NCBI GenBank assembly: GCA_030148025.1
Contig: JASBUG010000044.1
Coordinates: 62,001 to 126,000 of the forward strand
From: Flavobacteriaceae bacterium
GTDB taxonomy: Bacteria > Bacteroidota > Bacteroidia > Flavobacteriales > Flavobacteriaceae
Length of the DNA: 64,000 nucleotides
Direction of reading: 5' to 3'
Under the pieces are notes generated by a model. It searched no databases, was not told the DNA's origin, and saw only the letters and a list, made by a program, of their open reading frames with translations. Positions 53,751 through 60,905 of the stretch are shown in pieces (the stretch's first letter is position 1; each line of letters starts with the position of its first letter). The translations under genes were made by a program, and so were the position numbers.

Positions 53751-55694
53751 ATGAATCGTTTACTTTCATTCTTATTTTCTTTGTTTTTTCTAACTATTTA
53801 TGGACAGCAAGAGCAAGTTATAGACTCTTTAAGTAGAAAAGCTACCATAAATACTTCCATAGAAAATAATACAGTAGTATTTTCTTCCGAAACACCTTCT
53901 TTAATACAAATTGCTGGAGCGCCCAAAGCATTCTATTCTTATTATTGGGAGTTTGATGATGGCACTTTTAGCAAAGAAAAAAACCCGAAGCACATTTATA
54001 AAAAAACAGGTAATTATAATGTAAAACTTTGGGTTACGAATCATTATGATAATGGAAAACCACCAACTACGAGACCTAAAAAAATAAAGATAAATACTAT
54101 AAGTAGTGATTCTCAAGATCAAGCGTCAATGACTGAATCTTTTACACTACAAAGAAATAGAGAACCTATTCCTGAAGATTCAATAGCATTAATTGTTAGT
54201 TATAAAAACACAAAAGATTACACCACCAATGGTAAAGTGTTCTTGTTCTATAACGAGCAACAATACAATGGCAACAATTTTGATCTAACAGATACAAGAA
54301 CGTATCACAACGAGACCGAAGTATTTGAAAGCGACGTCGTTTATTCTAGAGCTAAAACTGATGATGAAACACTTTTAGCAAGTAATATGAATGAGTATTT
54401 TAAACGTTTCATCTTTCAAGATTCAACAGAATTGCTTGATTTACCTTCTACAATAAATACTTCAAAAGACATTTATAAAGACAAAAAGATTTTTGAGTTT
54501 CAAGACATGGCGCCTAATGAAGAACGCCATATGTTCTTCACACTAAAAACAACACCTGAGATGCTAAAAGATACAAGTGCTATTATTAGTGTAAGAGGTG
54601 TTTATGTTCCAGACAGTAACTTTGATAATCACCATGTAAAAGATATGGAAATGGAAATTGTAACCTCTCATGATCCAAATAAAATGTCATCAAACGGAAC
54701 ATTTATGAATTATCGTTTTATACGTTATAAAACCCTTAAGTACAAAATAAAGTTTCAGAATAATGGAGAGGGTCCTGCTAGAACCATTCGACTTGAAACT
54801 GATATTCCAGAAATGCTGGATAAATCTACTATAGAAGTGATAGACATGTATCCTAAGTGCGAAATTTGTCCAAAAGAAGAAGTTCGATACAGTTGTTTAG
54901 ATACTGCGTTTACAGATACCCAAGCAATATTCACTTTTAAGAATATCTATTTACCAGGAAGCGAACAAAAAAATGTGAAAGAATACGATTCTACTAAAGG
55001 GTTTGTGAAATACAAAATAAAGTTTGCTAAAGATTTTCATAAAAAGAAAACCAAAAGTAGAACGGCTATTATTTTTGATAAAAACGAACCTATAATAACC
55101 AATTATTCTACTACTAGATTTTTACCAGGCATCTCTATCGGTGCTAAAACAGGATACAATTATTATCCAGATCTGGAAGATTCAAAAAGTTACTTTATTG
55201 GTGCTACTGTATCTCCTTATAAGTCGTATCGTTGGTACTGGCAAGTCGAGTTGGTGACTAACCTTAATTCATATAAGCAATCAAGCATATCTGAAGAGAT
55301 CATCACACAAGCGCAAGGTTTTCAGCATTTAAGACGAGAAACTATATCGTCTGATTTTACGAATGTAAATTGGGAAGTACCTGTGCTTGTTAGATATAAT
55401 GTCAATAATTATATTGGTTTAGGCGCTGGTATCCAAGCCAATTTTAATTTAAGTGAAAAACAAGATCAAGAGATACTTCTTGAAGACTTTGAAGGTGTTG
55501 AACCCAATTTTGTAATAAACCGAGAACAATCTAAAAATGAGGTTTCAAATTCATTTACCAGTTTTAAAAAAGGTTTGTTATTTGAGGTTACAGGAGGATT
55601 TGCTAGAATAGGTCCAAGTGTAGGTGCCAGATATGTTACCAACTTTGAAAAGGATTTTAATTATTGGCAGTTCTACGCCATTTGGAAATTCTAA
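53751..55694 (+). CDS. PKD-domain protein with C-terminal membrane-barrel-like part
   Basis: 647-residue exported protein. Signal peptide 1-18, then a PKD module (SYYWEFDDGTFSKEKNPKHIY, then YNVKLWVTN). The middle part has a DUF11-like beta unit (LKYKIKFQNNGEGPARTIRL) with a Cys pair in YPKCEICPKEE. From about residue 460 the sequence has strands of an outer-membrane barrel (ISIGAKTGYNYY, YWQVELVTNLN, VLVRYNVNNYIGLGAGIQ) and ends in FYAIWKF with a terminal Phe. It may show the PKD part on the surface or in the periplasm. Three bases separate it from the CHAT gene. Confidence 0.72.
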   Translation: MNRLLSFLFSLFFLTIYGQQEQVIDSLSRKATINTSIENNTVVFSSETPSLIQIAGAPKAFYSYYWEFDDGTFSKEKNPKHIYKKTGNYNVKLWVTNHYDNGKPPTTRPKKIKINTISSDSQDQASMTESFTLQRNREPIPEDSIALIVSYKNTKDYTTNGKVFLFYNEQQYNGNNFDLTDTRTYHNETEVFESDVVYSRAKTDDETLLASNMNEYFKRFIFQDSTELLDLPSTINTSKDIYKDKKIFEFQDMAPNEERHMFFTLKTTPEMLKDTSAIISVRGVYVPDSNFDNHHVKDMEMEIVTSHDPNKMSSNGTFMNYRFIRYKTLKYKIKFQNNGEGPARTIRLETDIPEMLDKSTIEVIDMYPKCEICPKEEVRYSCLDTAFTDTQAIFTFKNIYLPGSEQKNVKEYDSTKGFVKYKIKFAKDFHKKKTKSRTAIIFDKNEPIITNYSTTRFLPGISIGAKTGYNYYPDLEDSKSYFIGATVSPYKSYRWYWQVELVTNLNSYKQSSISEEIITQAQGFQHLRRETISSDFTNVNWEVPVLVRYNVNNYIGLGAGIQANFNLSEKQDQEILLEDFEGVEPNFVINREQSKNEVSNSFTSFKKGLLFEVTGGFARIGPSVGARYVTNFEKDFNYWQFYAIWKF

Positions 55695-55697
55695 CAC

Positions 55698-58274
55698 ATG
55701 AAAAGACTAGTCTTTTGTTTTATTTTATTGCTTTCGTTTAAAAGCTTTTCTCAAACTCTTGAAGAGCAAATCTATCAAGTCACTGAGACCTTCATAGCTA
55801 ACAAAAATGCCCTTAACTTAATTGAGTTAGAAAAAGCAGAAGCCAATTTAAAACTAAAAGTAAAAACCAAAGATGAGCAATTGGCATTGGTGTTTTTACT
55901 ATGTAACAAAGGACACTATTTAGATTCTAAAATTCCACCGAAAGCAATAAGCAATTATGAAGAAGCTTGGAGCATATTTTCTAAGAATGACCTTTCTAAA
56001 ATATCTGATTATGATATTATTGAATACTGCTTAAAGCCTTTAGGAAATTTATATACTAGAGCTGGAGATTTTACCAATGCCGAATTAACTATAAACAATT
56101 ACATTTCCTTAGCTAAACAACGAAATGATCAATCGCAGCAAATATCTGGTATTATTAATTTGTCTATTCTTTATCAGGTTTTAAATAAGCATAACTCAGT
56201 CGTAAAGCTAATTGATCAAACACTTGTAATTCCTAATATTAAAAGTGAACAAATTTTAAAACTTGAAAGCATTAAACAGGAGAGTTTAATCAAATCTGGA
56301 CAATTGTCAAGTAATAGAAAATTGCTAGAAAATGACATTCAGCTTCCTAACTCAAAACACTTATATGTACAACATGAATTAAACTATAAATCCAATCTAA
56401 AAGAAGGTAATTACAAAGAGGCCTTAAAACATTTCAACTTAAAAAAGTCATATTCTCGATCAGCTATTGAAACTGCAAGAGATCTAGCAAAGCAACACGT
56501 AGAAGAAGCACAGCTATACTTTTTACTATCAGATATTAACCGTTCAAGAAGTTTATTAGAAAAAGCCGTTAAAGTATTATTACCTCATCTTGACCCAGCA
56601 CAAATAACAACAGATGATCTTTATGCTGAAAATACTTTTATAGATGTTTTTGATCAGTTAGCAATTATACAATCATCACCTGAAAAAGCGTTGCAGTATT
56701 ATGATATGAGTTTTCATGTATCACAATTACTTTCAAAAAACATCACCTCTCAAGAGTCTAAATTATTAAACATAACAAACAACAGAAACAGAAGTGAAGC
56801 TTGTATTTCTGTTTGTTACGATGTGTTTTCAGCAACAAAAGATTCGCTATATATCGTTAAGGCATTAGAATATGCCGAACAACATAAATCTACAGTTTTA
56901 AAAGAGCAACAACAGCAGCTCTCTTTAATAGAACGTTTTCCGAATGACTCTCTATTACTTAAGCAACAGGAACTGCAACAATTTCAAGAGCAATTAATCA
57001 ATGAGTTCGTAAATAAGCCAACAACGGAAAATGTTGGTATTACTAACAAACTAAGTGAGCTACATTTACAAATAAAACAAACTAGAGAACTCGTTTCTAA
57101 AAAATATTCTGGTGAACAAGAATATTCTTTTTCATTAGATAGTTTGCAACAAAAGTTAAACAAACAAGATGCTACATTAATACAGTATTTTTATGGTAAT
57201 AGCTTCATCTATAAATTTACTGTTACAAGTAGCAATATTAATATAGAGCAAATTGAACTGACTGATGTAGCTCAAACAAGCATTACAAGTTTTATTAAAA
57301 TGTTTGAAAACAGTGCGATAATTAATAACAATATTCCGAAGTTTAAGGAAAGTGCACTTTCAATATTTCAACTTTTAAAACCAACTTCCACAACTCAAAA
57401 CTTGGTTATAATTCCTGATAGCTTTCTTAGTTTTTTACCCTTTGAGACATTATTAGAAAGTGAAACTAACGCTCTAAATTATTCTAAAATGCCATTCTTA
57501 GGAATACATAAAACAGTGATTTACAACTCCAGTATTTATAACTATACCTCTTCAGGAATCACAACTCAATCAAACTCTTTGTTAGGTATTTTCCCTGTGT
57601 TTGAAGGCTCTAATCAAGAGTTAAAACACTCTGTAGAAGAAGCCACTTCAATTGAAGACATAATAAATAGCAAGCTGTTTTTACATTCTGATGCTAACAA
57701 ACAAAGCTTTATAACTCATGCTTCAAATTATGATGTTTTGCATTTATCTACGCATGCTTCAGGTGGTTCTTTTGCAATACCTGCTTCTATATCTTTTTAT
57801 AATGAAACTATGACTTTTAATGAGTTATATCGTTTAAATCTTAAGCCAAATTTAGTAGTGCTTAGTGCCTGCGAAACTGGCATAGGAATATTGCGTAAAG
57901 GCGAAGGTGCTATGAGTATTGCCAGAGGATTTCAATATGCTGGTAGTAAAAACTTGTTGTTCTCCCTTTGGAGTATTAATGATATGTCTACTGCTTCAAT
58001 TATGAAATCCTTTTACAATAACTATAGCAAGACTAATTCAGGAGCAATAGCAAATCAAAGCTCTAAACTTGTTTACCTAAATGATGATACTATATCGAAT
58101 GCCAAAAAATCACCTTATTACTGGAGCGCCTTTGTATATTATGGTGATTTCTCAAAAATAGAAAAGTCAACTTTTTCGCTCATAAATATAGCTGTAATTG
58201 TTTTAGTTTTAATTATAGTGCTATTTTTGCTTTTCAAAATTATTAATAGCAATGCAAAAATCTTTAAAGACTAA
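55698..58274 (+). CDS. TPR-CHAT protein (caspase-like peptidase domain), membrane-anchored
   Basis: 858-residue protein: signal peptide (1-18), a helical TPR-like region (about 60-480), then a CHAT domain (about 540-820). The CHAT domain is a clan CD (caspase-like) fold with the probable catalytic pair His686 (VLHLSTHASGG) and Cys725 (VVLSACETG), followed by GEGAMSIARGFQYAGSKNLLF. A C-terminal membrane helix (about 827-848) is followed by a short basic tail. CHAT peptidases cleave after specific residues in signalling and immune systems (separase, gasdermin proteases). Here the catalytic part would lie outside the cytoplasm. Its end overlaps the aspartic protease gene by 23 bases. Confidence 0.88.
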   Translation: MKRLVFCFILLLSFKSFSQTLEEQIYQVTETFIANKNALNLIELEKAEANLKLKVKTKDEQLALVFLLCNKGHYLDSKIPPKAISNYEEAWSIFSKNDLSKISDYDIIEYCLKPLGNLYTRAGDFTNAELTINNYISLAKQRNDQSQQISGIINLSILYQVLNKHNSVVKLIDQTLVIPNIKSEQILKLESIKQESLIKSGQLSSNRKLLENDIQLPNSKHLYVQHELNYKSNLKEGNYKEALKHFNLKKSYSRSAIETARDLAKQHVEEAQLYFLLSDINRSRSLLEKAVKVLLPHLDPAQITTDDLYAENTFIDVFDQLAIIQSSPEKALQYYDMSFHVSQLLSKNITSQESKLLNITNNRNRSEACISVCYDVFSATKDSLYIVKALEYAEQHKSTVLKEQQQQLSLIERFPNDSLLLKQQELQQFQEQLINEFVNKPTTENVGITNKLSELHLQIKQTRELVSKKYSGEQEYSFSLDSLQQKLNKQDATLIQYFYGNSFIYKFTVTSSNINIEQIELTDVAQTSITSFIKMFENSAIINNNIPKFKESALSIFQLLKPTSTTQNLVIIPDSFLSFLPFETLLESETNALNYSKMPFLGIHKTVIYNSSIYNYTSSGITTQSNSLLGIFPVFEGSNQELKHSVEEATSIEDIINSKLFLHSDANKQSFITHASNYDVLHLSTHASGGSFAIPASISFYNETMTFNELYRLNLKPNLVVLSACETGIGILRKGEGAMSIARGFQYAGSKNLLFSLWSINDMSTASIMKSFYNNYSKTNSGAIANQSSKLVYLNDDTISNAKKSPYYWSAFVYYGDFSKIEKSTFSLINIAVIVLVLIIVLFLLFKIINSNAKIFKD

Positions 58275-58695
58275 TCTTGAGAAACAAGGTTATACTTCAG
58301 TAAAACTAAAATTTACCAAGACTAACCATTTTGAAATAAAAGCTATTATAAATGGTATTAAAGGACGATTTATATTAGATACTGGAGCTTCAAATTCTTG
58401 CATTGGCATAGATCATATTGAGACTTTTGATCTTAAAGTTGAAGATTCTGAAGTTAAGGCAGCGGGAGCTGGTGCTATTGATATGGAAACCAAGGTCTCT
58501 AAAAAGAATCATGTAAAAATTGGCAAATGGAAACAAAAAAAAACCTCACTTGTCCTATTTAATTTAACACATGTAAATACTGCTTTAATAAACCATAACT
58601 CTAAACCCGTTAACGGTATTATTGGAGCCGATATACTTAAAAAATCCAAGGCCATAATAGATTACAATAAAAAATATTTATATCTTAAGCTATAA
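58252..58695 (+). CDS. Retropepsin-like aspartic protease
   Basis: 147-residue single-lobe aspartic protease. Catalytic Asp43 lies in GRFILDTGASNS, with the second family mark NGIIGADIL near residue 125. It would act as a dimer. No signal peptide or membrane helix is visible, so it is probably cytoplasmic, unless exported in another way. It overlaps the CHAT gene by 23 bases in a different frame and precedes the response regulator, implying coupled synthesis. Confidence 0.85.
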   Translation: MQKSLKTNLEKQGYTSVKLKFTKTNHFEIKAIINGIKGRFILDTGASNSCIGIDHIETFDLKVEDSEVKAAGAGAIDMETKVSKKNHVKIGKWKQKKTSLVLFNLTHVNTALINHNSKPVNGIIGADILKKSKAIIDYNKKYLYLKL

Positions 58696-58728
58696 TTAGC
58701 GAAGATTAATAGCAACAGACTTCTCTCT

Positions 58729-59349
58729 ATGAATCCATCAATTATAATTGCAGATGATCACCCATTAGTATTAAAGGGGCTTCAAGATTTTTTGGAAGAA
58801 AAGAATTATTCAATTATTGGAAGTGCTAATGATGGAAAAGAGGCTCTTAAACTAATTTTAGAAAAAGAACCAGATATTGCCATATTAGATATAAGGATGC
58901 CACATTTAACAGGCATTGAAATTGCAAAACATTGCGATGGTAAAGTAAAAACAAAAATTGTTCTTATCACTTTCGAAAAGAACAATGTATTTTATCATCA
59001 AGCTAAAGATCTAAATATTTATGGGTATTTATTAAAAGAATTGGCTTTAACCGAAATTGAAAATTGTTTAAAATCTGTACACAAAGGCATTCCGTATTTT
59101 AGTTCAGAAATTGAAGCACATTTTTCTAAAGCTCCGCATATTGATTTTAGTATTCTCACTCCTTCCGAAAAAAGAATCGTTCAGCTTATAGCTCAAAATA
59201 AAACGGCAAAAGAAATAGCCGAAATGCTAAATATTTCTAACCGTACCGTCGAGAAACACAAAAGTCATATCATTAAAAAATTCAATTTAGAATCTAAACA
59301 TAGTAGCCTTTTTCTATTTGCTAAAGAAAATGAATCATTTTTAACTTAA
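58729..59349 (+). CDS. LuxR/NarL-type response regulator
   Basis: 206-residue two-component regulator. The receiver has the acidic pair Asp9-Asp10 and phospho-acceptor Asp54 (AILDIRMP), with the conserved Lys in YLLKELA. The C-terminal LuxR-type HTH reads LTPSEKRIVQLIAQNKTAKE followed by ISNRTVEKHKSHI. No histidine kinase gene is in the window, so it is an orphan here. It probably regulates its own gene set; a TACGTA palindrome lies just after its stop. Confidence 0.95.
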   Translation: MNPSIIIADDHPLVLKGLQDFLEEKNYSIIGSANDGKEALKLILEKEPDIAILDIRMPHLTGIEIAKHCDGKVKTKIVLITFEKNNVFYHQAKDLNIYGYLLKELALTEIENCLKSVHKGIPYFSSEIEAHFSKAPHIDFSILTPSEKRIVQLIAQNKTAKEIAEMLNISNRTVEKHKSHIIKKFNLESKHSSLFLFAKENESFLT

Positions 59350-59509
59350 AAATACGTAGAACTACGTATTGTTTGGTATTGTTTTATTTATGACATTTAC
59401 CCTGCTATTAATTAGTTCTTAGGGAGAATTATGGAAGGCTCTGGGTTTTGTTACTCGGAGCTTTCAACTTTAAGAATATTGACAACCCCTTTTTTGCCTT
59501 AAAATACTT
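59350..59509 (+). other. Intergenic region with long hairpin and tiny ORF
   Basis: After the palindrome lies a 13-bp stem with G-T pairs at 59434-59446 and 59453-59465 (loop TTTGTT). A 23-codon ORF (59431-59502, MEGSGFCYSELSTLRILTTP...) covers the hairpin and is preceded by AGGGAG. Nothing else is recognised. Confidence 0.4.
59351..59370. repeat. Palindrome AATACGTAG-AA-CTACGTATT
   Basis: A perfect 9+9 inverted repeat starting one base after the response-regulator stop. It could be an operator for a dimeric LuxR-type regulator or an mRNA 3' hairpin; no T-run follows, so it is not a normal terminator. Confidence 0.5.
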
Positions 59510-59611
59510 ATGAATGAAACAGAGAATCTTTTACATAAGATTTTATTAGTTGGATTAGTTACTATAGTAATTATAGTAATTTCTATTAATCTTTTTGTTA
59601 GTTTAATATGA
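59510..59611 (+). CDS. Possible 33-residue single-helix membrane peptide
   Basis: ATG at 59510, stop TGA at 59609-59611. The peptide starts MNETENLLHKILLVGL, continues with an Ile/Val-rich hydrophobic helix (VTIVIIVISI) and ends NLFVSLI. It begins 7 bases after a 23-codon ORF and is followed at once by a strong terminator, as a true last gene would be. No family is recognised and expression is unproven; it may be a chance ORF. Confidence 0.4.
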   Translation: MNETENLLHKILLVGLVTIVIIVISINLFVSLI

Positions 59612-59614
59612 AGA

Positions 59615-59650
59615 AAAAGGACGCATGATATATCATGCGTCCTTTTATTT
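59615..59650. terminator. Bidirectional terminator
   Basis: Perfect 32-base palindrome: AAAAGGACGCATGATA (59615-59630) and its complement (59631-59646), flanked by A and T runs. Serves the response-regulator unit and the convergent sucA-sucB operon. Confidence 0.93.
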
Positions 59651-59668
59651 TTTTAGATATAATTAGTA

Positions 59669-60883
59669 TTAAAGCTCTAAAGCCTTTTTAACATTATTAT
59701 CCATAAGCAATTCAGTAGGGTTTTCTAATGCTTCTTTAACAGCAACTAAGAATCCTACACTCTCTCTACCATCAATGATTCTATGATCGTAAGATAAAGC
59801 CACATACATTATTGGTCTAATTTCAACTTTACCATCAATGGCAACTGGTCGCTCAACAATATTATGCATTCCTAAAATACCAGACTGAGGTGGATTGATA
59901 ATAGGAGTCGATAACATACTTCCAAAAACACCACCATTAGAAATCGTAAAGGTTCCTCCAGTCATTTCATCTACTGTTATTTGACCGTCACGAGCACGTA
60001 ATGCTAAACGCTTCACTTCTGCTTCAACACCTCTAAATGTTAAGTTTTCTGCATTTCTAATAACTGGCACCATTAACCCTTTTGGCCCAGAAACTGCTAT
60101 ACTAATGTCACAGAAATCGTAACTCAACATTTCCTTACCATCTATCATCGAGTTTACTGCTGGATACATTTTTAATGCTCTTACTACAGCCAATGTGAAA
60201 AAGCTCATAAAACCTAAACCAACACCATGCTTTTCTTTAAAGGTTTCTTTATGCTCTTTACGCAAAGCAAAAATTGGCGACATATCTACTTCGTTAAAAG
60301 TAGTTAACATGGCAGTGGTATTTTTTGCCTCAACTAGACGTTCAGCTACCTTACGACGTAACATCGACATTTTACTTCTAGAAGTACCTCTACTTCCTCC
60401 GGTTGGAGTTCCCATAGATGGTACAGCTTTTATTGCATCTTCTTTTGTTACACGACCATCTTTTCCTGTGCCAACAATAGTCGAAGCTTCCATGCCTTTT
60501 TCTGCCAATATTTTCTTAGCTGCAGGACTTGCAGTTCCAGTAGCATAAGTTTCTTTTGCTGGTTCTGTTTTTACTTCTTGCTTTGGCGCTGCTTCTGCTT
60601 TTTCTTCTTTAGCTGGAGCCTCTTGATCTCCTCCTTCAGGTTTTGCAGCACTTGTATCAATTAAACAAACTACTTGACCAACAGCTACAGCATCTCCTTC
60701 TTCAGCTTTTAAAGTAATAGTTCCACTGGCTTCGGCAGGTAATTCAAGTGTTGCTTTATCACTATCTACCTCTGCAATGGCTTGATCTTTTTCTACATAA
60801 TCGCCATCTTGAACTAACCATTCAGCTATTTCAACCTCAGTAATAGATTCTCCTGGTGATGGAACTTTCATTTCTAAAATCAT
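59669..60883 (-). CDS. sucB: 2-oxoglutarate dehydrogenase E2 (dihydrolipoyl succinyltransferase)
   Basis: 404-residue E2 of the 2-oxoglutarate dehydrogenase complex. N-terminal lipoyl domain with lipoylated Lys43 ([11 protein letters not shown]), a Glu/Ala/Lys-rich linker, the peripheral subunit-binding domain ([14 protein letters not shown]), then the catalytic domain with [16 protein letters not shown] (active-site His). Transfers succinyl to CoA in the TCA cycle. It lies 22 bases after sucA in one operon. The E3 gene is not in this window. Confidence 0.97.
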   Translation of the reverse strand: MILEMKVPSPGESITEVEIAEWLVQDGDYVEKDQAIAEVDSDKATLELPAEASGTITLKAEEGDAVAVGQVVCLIDTSAAKPEGGDQEAPAKEEKAEAAPKQEVKTEPAKETYATGTASPAAKKILAEKGMEASTIVGTGKDGRVTKEDAIKAVPSMGTPTGGSRGTSRSKMSMLRRKVAERLVEAKNTTAMLTTFNEVDMSPIFALRKEHKETFKEKHGVGLGFMSFFTLAVVRALKMYPAVNSMIDGKEMLSYDFCDISIAVSGPKGLMVPVIRNAENLTFRGVEAEVKRLALRARDGQITVDEMTGGTFTISNGGVFGSMLSTPIINPPQSGILGMHNIVERPVAIDGKVEIRPIMYVALSYDHRIIDGRESVGFLVAVKEALENPTELLMDNNVKKALEL

Positions 60884-60905
60884 CGTGTTCTATTTTAGTT
60901 TTATT

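Noticed and set aside
55698-59611. Gasdermin-type or CRISPR-linked (Craspase-like) CHAT immunity locus
   Set aside because: No gasdermin-like pore protein, Cas gene, reverse transcriptase or CRISPR array is present, and the CHAT protein has a signal peptide.
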